A stretch of DNA of 7,614 bases from an uncultured Bacteroidales bacterium (GTDB taxonomy: Bacteria; Bacteroidota; Bacteroidia; Bacteroidales; Marinilabiliaceae): contig CALAVC010000239.1 of the NCBI GenBank assembly GCA_937892095.1, positions 1 to 7,614 of the forward strand, read 5' to 3'. Position numbers and translations under genes: made by a program. Under the pieces are notes generated by a model that ran no database searches, was not told the origin of the DNA, and was given only the letters and a program-made list of their open reading frames with translations. Below are positions 1-6,789 of the stretch, piece after piece (position 1 is the stretch's first letter; each line of letters starts with the position of its first letter).

Positions 1-97
1 CTCGTTCTCACGTTCGGCAATGGCACACTCGTCCTCTACCTCACCGCGCAGTCGGCAGTTACCAATCGTGAGAACGAGTGTGCCATTGCCGAACGTG
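1..97. repeat. Imperfect inverted (fold-back) repeat at the left edge
   Basis: Bases 9-30 are the exact reverse complement of 76-97 (22 bp). Bases 1-12 are in addition the reverse complement of 67-78. On the minus strand this reads as the 76-97 segment joined, through a shared cgtg, back to the 67-78 segment, a 27-base step. The right arms are genuine gltD sequence encoding RENECAIAER. The left arm and part of the spacer replace the Cys-rich GltD sequence expected there with meaningless residues (LVLTFGNGTLVLYL). This points to a fold-back chimera or assembly artefact at a sequence end rather than a regulatory hairpin, though a real inversion cannot be excluded. Confidence 0.8.
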
Positions 98-1059
98 CCT
101 TTCAAGAGGGCTACGTAGGTCTGTCTGTGCCACTTCGCAATGGCAAACGTGTGGCTGTCGTTGGGGCTGGTCCGTCAGGCTTGGCTGCGGCCTACAGTCT
201 GAATGTCAAGGGCTATGAGGTAGTCGTTTTCGACAAAAATGAGTCAGCTGGCGGATTGCTCCGCTATGGCATACCGAACTTTAAGCTAAACAAGGCTATT
301 ATAGATCGTCGCATAGACATTATGCAGAAAGAAGGCATTGCCTTCTGCTACAACACGCAAGTGGATGACATCGACATGCTTGCCAATGAATATGATGCTG
401 TGGTTGTTGCCACTGGCACTCCTATGGCACGCGACCTCAGCGTTCCCGGACGTGATTTGAAAGGTGTTCATTTGGCTCTTGAAATGCTTTCGCAACAAAA
501 TCGGGTGCTTGCAGGCCGTGAGTATGACAAAGCAGAGCGCATAACTGCCAAAGATAAAGATGTGCTTGTCATTGGTGGTGGCGACACGGGTAGCGACTGC
601 ATAGGCACTGCGCACAGACAAGGTTGTCGGAGTGTTACGCAAATAGAAATCATGCCCAAACCACCTGTGGGGCACAATCCGTCGACGCCCTGGCCCAATT
701 GGCCAGTCATTCTCAAGACCACCTCTTCGCACGAAGAGGGTTGCACCCGACGTTGGAACGTCAACACACTCGAGTTTATTGGTAACGATGGGGTGCTTAG
801 GGGTGTGCGAGTACAGTAAATCGACTGGCAACCCAATCCTGACGGTGGACGTCCAATAATGGTCGAAGTTGGCGAACCCGAAGTTATTAAGGCCGATCTT
901 GTGCTCTTGGCCATGGGTTTTGTCCGTCCGCAACACCCAGCCTACCCTCAGAATGTCTTTGTGTGTGGCGACGCTGCCACGGGAGCTTCGCTTGTTGTCA
1001 GGGCCATTGCAAGCGGTCTGAAGACGTCTGACGATGTAGAAAACTTTTTAACCAAATAA
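1..1059 (+). pseudogene. gltD: Glutamate synthase small subunit GltD, 5'-partial and interrupted by an in-frame TAA
   Basis: GltD is the FAD/NAD(P)H-dependent electron-input subunit of glutamate synthase (GOGAT), which passes electrons to GltB to make glutamate from glutamine and 2-oxoglutarate. The frame is open from base 1; recognisable GltD sequence begins about base 49 (SAVTNRENECAIAERAFQEG). The N-terminal cysteine-rich Fe-S region lies outside the window. Seen: a first dinucleotide site VAVVGAGPSGLAAA (151-192), GGLLRYGIPNFKL, a second site VLVIGGGDTGSDC (562-600), the family-typical PPVGHNP and HEEGCTRRWN, and a C-terminal FAD motif GDAATGASLVV. A TAA at 817-819 splits it, yet translation continues in the same phase (IDWQPNPDGGRP...) to the stop at 1057-1059. 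A one-base change to GAA, AAA or CAA would restore the gene. The part upstream of the stop lacks the C-terminal FAD motif, so activity is doubtful unless the stop is a sequence error. It lies 12 bases before glnA, as the distal part of a probable gltB-gltD-glnA operon. Confidence 0.88.
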
Positions 1060-1071
1060 ATCCTCAACAAT

Positions 1072-3291
1072 ATGTCTAACAACCTAAGATTTCAGGTTGT
1101 AGCCGAGGCTTTCAAGAAAAAGCCCCTCATAGTGGCTACACCTACCGAACGTCCTTCTGAATATTTTGGCAAGTATGTCTTCAATCGTGAAAAGATGTAT
1201 CGCTACTTGCCGAAAGATGTCTACGCCAAGATGATAGACGTCATCGACAATGGTGCTACTCTCGACCGCACAATTGCCAACGCTGTGGCCGACGGCATGA
1301 TGCGTTGGGCAAAAGAATGTGGTGTTACACACTACACTCACTGGTTTCAGCCTCTTACCGAAGGTACGGCCGAAAAGCACGATTCGTTCATCGAACACGA
1401 TGGCAAGGGCGGCATGATTGAAGAGTTTAGTGGCAAACTGCTTGTGCAGCAAGAACCCGACGCATCGTCGTTCCCTTCTGGTGGCATTCGCTCGACATTC
1501 GAAGCGCGTGGCTACTCTGCTTGGGACCCCACCTCGCCCGTCTTCATCATTGACGACACTCTTGTCATCCCGACTGTTTTCATAAGCTATAGTGGCGAAG
1601 CTCTCGACTACAAAGCTCCTTTGCTTCGTGCGCTCAAGGCTGTCAGCAATGCGGCTACCGATGTTTGCCACTACTTCGACCCTTCGGTCAGAAAAGTGCA
1701 GTCTAACCTCGGTTGGGAACAAGAATATTTTCTTGTCGATGAAGACATTTTTGCTGCTCGCCCCGACCTGCTCCTCACTGGTCGTACACTTATGGGACAC
1801 GACTCTGCCAAAAACCAGCAAATGGACGACCACTACTTTGGTGCCATTCCCGAACGTGTCGCAGCTTTCATGCGTGACCTCGAGATTCAGGCTCTCGAAC
1901 TTGGCATACCTTGTAAGACGCGCCACAACGAAGTCGCCCCAAACCAATTTGAACTCGCTCCTATTTTTGAAGAGACCAATTTGGCTGTCGACCACAATAT
2001 GCTACTTATGTCGGTCATGAAAAAAGTAGCTCGCAAGCATGGCTTCCGTGCATTGCTACACGAAAAGCCTTTTGCTGGCATCAACGGCAGTGGCAAGCAC
2101 AACAACTGGAGTCTTTCTACCGACAATGGTGTCCTACTTCATGCTCCCGGCAAAACCATTGAACAAAATCTGCGATTTGCTACGTTTATTGTCGAGACCC
2201 TCATGGGTGTCTATCGACACAATGGTTTGCTCAAAGCAAGCATAATGTCGGCCACCAATGCTCATCGTCTTGGTGCCAACGAAGCTCCTCCTGCCATCAT
2301 ATCTTCGTTCCTCGGTTCGCAACTTACCGACTTGCTCGACCACATAGAAAAAGCCGATAAAGCTGACCTATTCTCTATGGACGGCAAGAAGGGCATGAAG
2401 CTCGACATACCCGAAATCCCCGAGCTCTTCATCGATAATACCGACCGCAACCGCACATCGCCTTTTGCCTTTACGGGCAACCGATTTGAGTTCCGTGCCG
2501 TGGGCTCAGAGGCCAACTGTGCCAGTGCCATGATTGCCCTCAACTCTGCTGTCGCCGAAGCTCTTGTCGACTTCAAAAAACGTGTCGATGCGCGTGTCGC
2601 TGCTACGGCGCACGACTTTGAAAATTCGGAGCATAGTGTCACATTCCATGCCATCATAGATATTCTTCGCGAAGATATTAAGACGTGTAAGCCAATCCGT
2701 TTCGACGGTAATGGCTATAGCGACGAGTGGAAAACAGAAGCTGCCAAGCGTGGTCTCGATGTCGAGACGAGTTGTCCTGTCATTTTCGAACGCTATCTCG
2801 ACCCTGCAAGCATACAGATGTTCGAAAGCCTTGGCGTCATGACTCGTAAAGAACTTGAAGCGCGCAACGAAGTGAAATGGGAAACATACACGAAAAAAAT
2901 ACAAATCGAAGCTCGTGTGCTTGGTGATTTGTCTATGAATCATATCATACCCGTTGCCACTCGCTATCAGAGCCAGTTGCTCAAAAATGTCGAAGACATT
3001 CACGCTGTTTTCCCTGCCGAGAAAGCAGAGGCATTGTCGGCTCGCAACGTTAAGATAATCGAAGAAATTGCACAACGCACTTCGACTATCGAAAGTCTTG
3101 TAGAAGAATTGGTGAATGCTCGCAAAGTCGCCAACAAAATTGCCGATGAACATCAAAAGGCCATAGCCTATCACGACACCATTGCACCAATGTTCGATGT
3201 CATTCGCCGTCAGATTGACAAACTCGAACTCATTGTTGACGATGCTTGTTGGCCACTTCCAAAATATCGCGAACTACTTTTTATTCGTTAG
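1072..3291 (+). CDS. glnA: Type III glutamine synthetase (GSIII)
   Basis: Makes glutamine from glutamate, ammonium and ATP in the cytoplasm; the other half of the GS-GOGAT cycle with GltBD. At 739 residues it has the length of Bacteroidetes GSIII (sometimes called glnN), much longer than the about 470-residue type I enzyme. Visible in order: the GSIII-specific N-terminal region (ERPSEYFGKYVFN, residues about 26-38; THYTHWFQPLTEGTAEKHD, about 87-105), the metal-binding WEQEYF (215-220), KTRHNEVAPNQFELAP (282-297), the ATP-site region HEKPFAGINGSGKHNNWS (330-347), the TSPFAFTGNRFEFRAVGS segment carrying catalytic arginines, and a long helical C-terminal part ending in CWPLPKYRELLFIR. All key motifs are present with no frame break. 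The ATG at 1072 is 12 bases after the gltD stop, with no Shine-Dalgarno sequence, which is usual in this phylum. No promoter of its own was seen; it is probably cotranscribed with gltD and ends at the hairpin at 3325-3368. Confidence 0.97.
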   Translation: MSNNLRFQVVAEAFKKKPLIVATPTERPSEYFGKYVFNREKMYRYLPKDVYAKMIDVIDNGATLDRTIANAVADGMMRWAKECGVTHYTHWFQPLTEGTAEKHDSFIEHDGKGGMIEEFSGKLLVQQEPDASSFPSGGIRSTFEARGYSAWDPTSPVFIIDDTLVIPTVFISYSGEALDYKAPLLRALKAVSNAATDVCHYFDPSVRKVQSNLGWEQEYFLVDEDIFAARPDLLLTGRTLMGHDSAKNQQMDDHYFGAIPERVAAFMRDLEIQALELGIPCKTRHNEVAPNQFELAPIFEETNLAVDHNMLLMSVMKKVARKHGFRALLHEKPFAGINGSGKHNNWSLSTDNGVLLHAPGKTIEQNLRFATFIVETLMGVYRHNGLLKASIMSATNAHRLGANEAPPAIISSFLGSQLTDLLDHIEKADKADLFSMDGKKGMKLDIPEIPELFIDNTDRNRTSPFAFTGNRFEFRAVGSEANCASAMIALNSAVAEALVDFKKRVDARVAATAHDFENSEHSVTFHAIIDILREDIKTCKPIRFDGNGYSDEWKTEAAKRGLDVETSCPVIFERYLDPASIQMFESLGVMTRKELEARNEVKWETYTKKIQIEARVLGDLSMNHIIPVATRYQSQLLKNVEDIHAVFPAEKAEALSARNVKIIEEIAQRTSTIESLVEELVNARKVANKIADEHQKAIAYHDTIAPMFDVIRRQIDKLELIVDDACWPLPKYRELLFIR

Positions 3292-3324
3292 CGTGTTCGT
3301 GTTTACGCCATGAATAAATTTTTT

Positions 3325-3368
3325 AACGACGCTACTAAAACTTGTTTTGTTTTAGTAGCGTCGTTTTT
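3325..3368 (+). terminator. Rho-independent terminator of the gltD-glnA operon
   Basis: A perfect 17-bp stem (3325-3341 with 3349-3365, aacgacgctactaaaac and its complement) with a 7-base T-rich loop, followed by a run of five T (3364-3368). It lies 33 bases past the glnA stop. On the opposite strand no T tract follows, so it acts for plus-strand transcripts. Confidence 0.92.
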
Positions 3369-3378
3369 CTGTCCGATG

Positions 3379-3413
3379 AAAAAAAAGGAGGCTCTTTCGA
3401 CCTCCTTTTTTTT
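3379..3413 (-). terminator. Bidirectional hairpin terminator; ends the minus-strand porin operon
   Basis: Stem 3379-3391 (eight A then ggagg) pairs with 3401-3413 (cctcc then eight T), with a 9-base loop. The A and T tracts give a poly-U tail in either direction. It lies 13 bases beyond the stop of the minus-strand porin gene and 10 bases after the glnA terminator, so it should end the porin transcript and back up the glnA terminator. Confidence 0.9.
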
Positions 3414-3426
3414 GCTTTGTATTCGT

Positions 3427-4536
3427 TTAGAACGAGAAGGTCATTCGCCCTTGAATAAGATCCAGATTTGCACCATCTTTCACCATAGAGTGGACGTAGT
3501 TGACTTTTGCATTCAGATATTTGCTTATGAAATACGTCATGCCAAGCGTTATGTCGTTCACCTTACCAAACTCTTCAAGGTTCGTCATGTTGTAGCGCAG
3601 CAGCAATTCGAGGCTCTTAGGTGCTGAGTTTGCTGCCAAGCCAGTTGTCGGATTATATTTTTGTTGGTCGCCTTTTAGTAGCCACGATGTCTGAACAAAG
3701 AAACCATTTGCCTTGTAGTTGTCTGAAAATACGCTGTCGGGTGTGTTCACAAATGCTTGCATGTAGTGGGCCTCGGCATAGAAACGTTTGTTTATATATA
3801 GAGCGTGAGCATCGAGTTTGTTGTGGTTGTAGGTCTCCATTGCTGGGGTTGCAATTAGCGAGTTGGAGTGTATTGTTGTCGGCATATTAGCAGAATACTT
3901 AACTGTGTTCTTGGGGTGTGTCCATACGGCTCCCAAGCCAAGATCGAGTACTGTGCCAAGGTCTTCATTCCTTATCAAATGTGCCTTTGCCTGACCTGCC
4001 ACTTGCCAACCTGTATTGGTTAGCTTAGCGTCCGAACTGCCATCGGTAAATATGCCAACGGCAAGGTTGATTCGGTCGCGCACAACAAAGTAGTGTGCAC
4101 CAAGCTTGCGCGACGGAGTGAACATCAGGTCGGTTGTTGCTGTTTCGATGAACTTATATGCCAAGCCCATTATCTTTATACCGAATGGCATAAACGTGTT
4201 GCCTATTTGCAATTTTCGCTGACCTCCGAGCCACCTGCGCTGTACGTACACGTCGCGAAAGGCTACGCCTCCGTTCGAAAAACTTAGTTCAATCTTAGCT
4301 TGCCAATCTTGTTCAAAGTCGGCAATCAGACCCAAACGAGTCTCATTGATGCATGCGCCGTTTCTGTTTGGTGCGTTGTCATCTGCTCCAAGGTAGGTGC
4401 CGAGGTCAAGATTTGTGCGCCCCATTAGGCGAAAATTCAAATCGCCGTTGGGCGACTGTAGTTTTATCTGTGCTGTGCCACTTATCGTGAGCAGTGCAAG
4501 GGCAGATGCTGCGGCTGTCCGCAATATTGTTTTCAT
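3427..4536 (-). CDS. Outer-membrane porin of the phosphate-selective OprO/OprP type
   Basis: A 369-residue predicted outer-membrane beta-barrel. It begins with a clear signal peptide (MKTILRTAAASALALLTISG, probably cut near TAQ at 21-23) and ends in an aromatic residue (RMTFSF), as outer-membrane barrels do. The central part has the features of the OprO/OprP family: INETRLGLIADFEQDWQAKI (63-82), the strand pair FRDVYVQRRW, the conserved GNTFMPFGIKIMG (112-124), and MFTPSRKLGAHYF followed by LAVGIFTDG. Alternating polar/apolar strands continue to the end. Related porins pass phosphate, polyphosphate or other anions; the substrate cannot be read from the sequence. The ATG lies 28 bases after the stop of the preceding gene with no promoter motif between them, so it is the last gene of the peptidase operon and ends at the 3379-3413 hairpin. 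Family confidence is good, specificity unknown. Confidence 0.85.
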   Translation of the reverse strand: MKTILRTAAASALALLTISGTAQIKLQSPNGDLNFRLMGRTNLDLGTYLGADDNAPNRNGACINETRLGLIADFEQDWQAKIELSFSNGGVAFRDVYVQRRWLGGQRKLQIGNTFMPFGIKIMGLAYKFIETATTDLMFTPSRKLGAHYFVVRDRINLAVGIFTDGSSDAKLTNTGWQVAGQAKAHLIRNEDLGTVLDLGLGAVWTHPKNTVKYSANMPTTIHSNSLIATPAMETYNHNKLDAHALYINKRFYAEAHYMQAFVNTPDSVFSDNYKANGFFVQTSWLLKGDQQKYNPTTGLAANSAPKSLELLLRYNMTNLEEFGKVNDITLGMTYFISKYLNAKVNYVHSMVKDGANLDLIQGRMTFSF

Positions 4537-4564
4537 CTGTTGTTTATAGTTGTTTGTTTTCGTG

Positions 4565-5089
4565 TTATTTCTTTGGCCATACTATGTTCTCGCCTGTCTC
4601 GTCATACTCAGGACCCATCTGAATGGTGTCAAGTCTGTCGTTTTTGAACCACAAAGTCAAACTCTGTTCCTCAACGTCGTAAGCCGTAAGACCTTCGTCC
4701 GACTCTTCTTCGGCAATCTCGTCTTCAATGTCCGATTCTTCCATAGGGCCAAGGTCTTCTTTGCCTACAATATTGCGCACTTCGTCGATTGTTTGTCCTA
4801 AGCTTATGCCGTACGAACATTTAATTGTGTCAGCTCCATCGGTCATGATGTCCGACAAGCGGAAATCGCACACTTTGTCATACGACAGCGATAGCCCCAA
4901 GTCATCGTAATAAAGCGTTGTCATGACGTCATCCGCATTGTCGCCAAAGCTTTCTTGCTCTACCTTTTCACTGGGCTTGCCGAGGGCTTTCTCGGTTTCG
5001 GCAGCCGTCATGCCAAACAAAACTACTGCTTTGCCGTCTGTGTCGTATATTCCTTTCAAAGGAACAAGTATTAGTTTCTCTTTTTTCAT
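4565..5089 (-). CDS. Hypothetical two-module protein, BLIP/BamE-like by motif, coupled to the peptidase gene
   Basis: A 174-residue acidic protein that I cannot assign to a named family. It has no signal peptide or membrane segment (MKKEKLILVPLKGIYD). It is built of two similar halves. Residues 23-80 carry LFGMTAAETEKALGKPSEK, then YYDDLGLSLSYDKVCDFRLSD. Residues 92-159 carry SYGISLGQTIDEVRNIVGK, a very acidic stretch (about 117-132, EESDIEDEIAEEESDE), then SLTLWFKNDRLDTIQMG. Each half has the order G-M/I-S/T-x-x-E/Q...LGK/VGK helix then strands, as in BamE/SmpA-type modules. The tandem pair and the ending LWF..D.L...Q recall BLIP, which has two such modules in about 165 residues. Its ATG overlaps the stop of the upstream peptidase gene (ATGA, 5086-5089), implying translational coupling. 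An inhibitor or chaperone of that peptidase is possible but is inference from fold-like motifs and position. Confidence 0.8.
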   Translation of the reverse strand: MKKEKLILVPLKGIYDTDGKAVVLFGMTAAETEKALGKPSEKVEQESFGDNADDVMTTLYYDDLGLSLSYDKVCDFRLSDIMTDGADTIKCSYGISLGQTIDEVRNIVGKEDLGPMEESDIEDEIAEEESDEGLTAYDVEEQSLTLWFKNDRLDTIQMGPEYDETGENIVWPKK

Positions 5090-6252
5090 ATTCCTAATTT
5101 TCTTTTTATGCTTTGGGGTAGTGCTTTTTTGTTCACCAACATGCTTATGCTTCTGTATGCAAAATATGGTTTTGAGAGATACACGTAGCCGTGTATTCCC
5201 ATGCTACTTCCCCAACTGTTTTTTAGTTTATAATATGGTCTGCCGAGTTTGTCGTGCGCTGTGCCCACAATGTGCATGGCGTGGTCGTCGGTAAATTTGT
5301 AGTTATCAAAGGCTGCTTGACGCTCGCTTTGCATTACTGGCGATATGCTCCTCTCGCTTGCAAGTCGGTTGCTAATGAAGTTCAGTGCGTTTGCTTCTTC
5401 GTAGGCTTTCTTTTCCTCGCTTGTCATATTGTCAGCGTCTGGCAAGACGCCTATTCCTTCCATGCACGATATGCTTAGTTCTGTAATGTCTACACTTGCT
5501 GCAATGCTATAGCCCTTACTAAGTGAACTATCTACTACTGCCACATATTCGTCCAACGGCACGTTGTATGCAGTGCTCATCAGCCAATTGTCTGGCACCT
5601 CTAACACGAAAGTCTTGTAGAAGTCGTGTTGCGTAAAAGAACACAGCCACACGTAGTCGTCAGCGTCGAAGCCTACAACTTTCTGTGAGAACTCTTGTGG
5701 AGTCTGCTCATTTCCGTCTTCTGCCGTGGTCTTTTGTGGGCAAACGCCTAAATGTTTTTCTACAATATGTCGCACCGAGTCGCGCCAGTGGGGTAGGGGA
5801 GAGAGCCTTTTGTCATATTGTTCAACGTAGTATTTGGCGCAGCTTAATATATCTTTTTCAAGTTCCGTATGGTTTATAAGTCCTTTTGATTTGTATTCTC
5901 GGCGCCTTACTATTCCATTCTCGCCTATTGCTTTCAAAACGTCGTCAAACTCTCCTCCCTGACTGATTTCAAGGTTCCCATGCATTCTGATGTAGTTCTC
6001 TACTTTTTTTTCGTAGCTCTTTGCCACAACGTACATCTCCGATAGCTCTTCTTTTGTGCCGCTGCTCATCATCTCACTTTCTATCATCGAGATGGTTGCA
6101 AACGCCCAACATGTCCCGCTATATCCCTGATCTTTGATGCTGGTGTGTGGTATGACTATTTCATCGGTAAACTCATACGTTTTTGCTATGTTTTGAGCCA
6201 ATGTCGTTTGGCAACATAACACGATGAAATACATTATTCCTTTCGTTCTCAT
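5086..6252 (-). CDS. Secreted C1-family cysteine peptidase, bleomycin hydrolase/aminopeptidase C type
   Basis: A papain-like peptidase of the C1B (PepC/bleomycin hydrolase) group. Counting from the chosen start, the oxyanion Gln and catalytic Cys are Q42 and C48 in DQGYSGTCWAF, the His is H324 in TDDHAMHIVG, and the Asn is N345 in YKLKNSWG. Further family signatures are LSEMYVV, YIRMHGN and SQGGEFDDVLKAIGENGIV. It has 388 residues, against about 450 for cytosolic PepC, and a signal peptide (MRTKGIMYFIVLCCQTTLA, cut near A19/Q20), so it should act outside the cytoplasm. The frame is open to an ATG at 6342, but the extra 30 residues have no family likeness and would cover the promoter at 6262-6269. 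The ATG at 6252 puts the basic residues before the hydrophobic core; 6234 is another possible start. It is first in a three-gene operon and overlaps the next gene by four bases. In this group the enzyme usually trims peptides from the N terminus. Confidence 0.92.
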   Translation of the reverse strand: MRTKGIMYFIVLCCQTTLAQNIAKTYEFTDEIVIPHTSIKDQGYSGTCWAFATISMIESEMMSSGTKEELSEMYVVAKSYEKKVENYIRMHGNLEISQGGEFDDVLKAIGENGIVRRREYKSKGLINHTELEKDILSCAKYYVEQYDKRLSPLPHWRDSVRHIVEKHLGVCPQKTTAEDGNEQTPQEFSQKVVGFDADDYVWLCSFTQHDFYKTFVLEVPDNWLMSTAYNVPLDEYVAVVDSSLSKGYSIAASVDITELSISCMEGIGVLPDADNMTSEEKKAYEEANALNFISNRLASERSISPVMQSERQAAFDNYKFTDDHAMHIVGTAHDKLGRPYYKLKNSWGSSMGIHGYVYLSKPYFAYRSISMLVNKKALPQSIKRKLGI

Positions 6253-6261
6253 AATTGGCAA

Positions 6262-6269
6262 CAAAAGTA
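6262..6269 (-). promoter_or_regulatory. Bacteroidetes-type -7 element for the peptidase operon
   Basis: The minus strand reads TACTTTTG, matching the TAnnTTTG -7 consensus of Bacteroidetes sigma-ABfr promoters. It ends 9 bases before the chosen ATG at 6252, so the leader would be only a few bases, or about 20 if the ATG at 6234 is used. No convincing TTTG -33 box lies 19-21 bases upstream; that region is AT-rich (aatatatatc). Confidence 0.5.
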
Positions 6270-6375
6270 CATATTTTCTTGATATATATTGATAATCAGA
6301 CAGTTGATAGAGGTGGATACAAAAATGGGTACTAAATGGCAATTTGCGTTGATTATACTCACGGCATACTCACCC

Positions 6376-6744
6376 TCAATTGTCATACGCTCGAAAGGGC
6401 GAAGCGTAGCCTATATGTATCTTCACCCACTTGTACGACGGAGTGAGCGAGAAACGGTTGAACGGATATGTGACGGTTGAACTCAGGCAGTTGTTGGTGT
6501 ATGCGAACGATATTGGCACACTTACCACGCCCAATATTGTAGTGTTCAGGTTGCCCGAAATGTAGTAGTAGTACGTTGGCACTTGCTTCGCGCTATCCTT
6601 CGGCCACGTGAAGATGTTGCTCCATGTAACGCCGCCACTCCACGCCACAGGGTCGGCTTTGGTGGGTTGTTCGATGTCTTGGGCGGAAGAGGAAATTGTG
6701 ATGGATGTGATAACTAATATGGGGAAAATTCGGCTAATTTGCAT
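6376..6744 (-). CDS. Truncated N-terminal stub of a Bacteroidetes outer-membrane protein
   Basis: 122 residues beginning with a signal peptide (MQISRIFPILVITSITISSSAQ). The following part resembles the start of a large Bacteroidetes outer-membrane family with an order like DP...GG...N....YYYYISGNLN....VVSVPISFAYTNN......YPFNRFSLTPSYKWVKIHIGYAS. In the relatives I recall, this is followed by several hundred more barrel residues starting with a TFSPYTL-like sequence. Here the likeness stops at S115 (6400-6402), and after SPFRAYDN a TGA (6376-6378) ends the frame, with a second stop two codons later. The other minus frames down to the peptidase promoter do not restore the family sequence, so a small frameshift alone does not explain it; a deletion or rearrangement is likely. 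It is probably non-functional, though the reading frame itself is intact. Family recognition is from memory of the motif pattern. Confidence 0.6.
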   Translation of the reverse strand: MQISRIFPILVITSITISSSAQDIEQPTKADPVAWSGGVTWSNIFTWPKDSAKQVPTYYYYISGNLNTTILGVVSVPISFAYTNNCLSSTVTYPFNRFSLTPSYKWVKIHIGYASPFRAYDN

Positions 6745-6789
6745 TGTTATTTTTGCTTATATGTTGTTGATGATAATACGATTAAAGTG

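Noticed and set aside
1..97. The left-edge inverted repeat as a transposon end or regulatory hairpin
   Set aside because: One arm is ordinary gltD coding sequence and the other disrupts it; no transposase, target duplication or T tract is present.
817..819. The TAA in gltD read as a recoded sense codon or programmed readthrough
   Set aside because: TAA ends gltD itself at 1057-1059 and other genes in the window (3427-3429, 4565-4567), and I saw no recoding element near it.
286..936. Minus-strand open frames opposite gltD
   Set aside because: The plus frame has unmistakable GltD motifs throughout; the antisense products look random.
1084..1995. Long minus-strand open frame (303 codons) opposite the glutamine synthetase gene, and another at 2506-3174
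   Set aside because: They lie wholly inside a convincing gene on the other strand, show no family motifs, and arise from its codon bias.
3310..3627. Plus-strand open frame across the glnA terminator region
   Set aside because: It runs through both hairpins and into the antisense of the porin gene; the product is not protein-like.
6253..6342. Thirty-codon N-terminal extension of the peptidase from the ATG at 6342
   Set aside because: It would place the signal peptide internally, has no family likeness, and covers the -7 promoter element.
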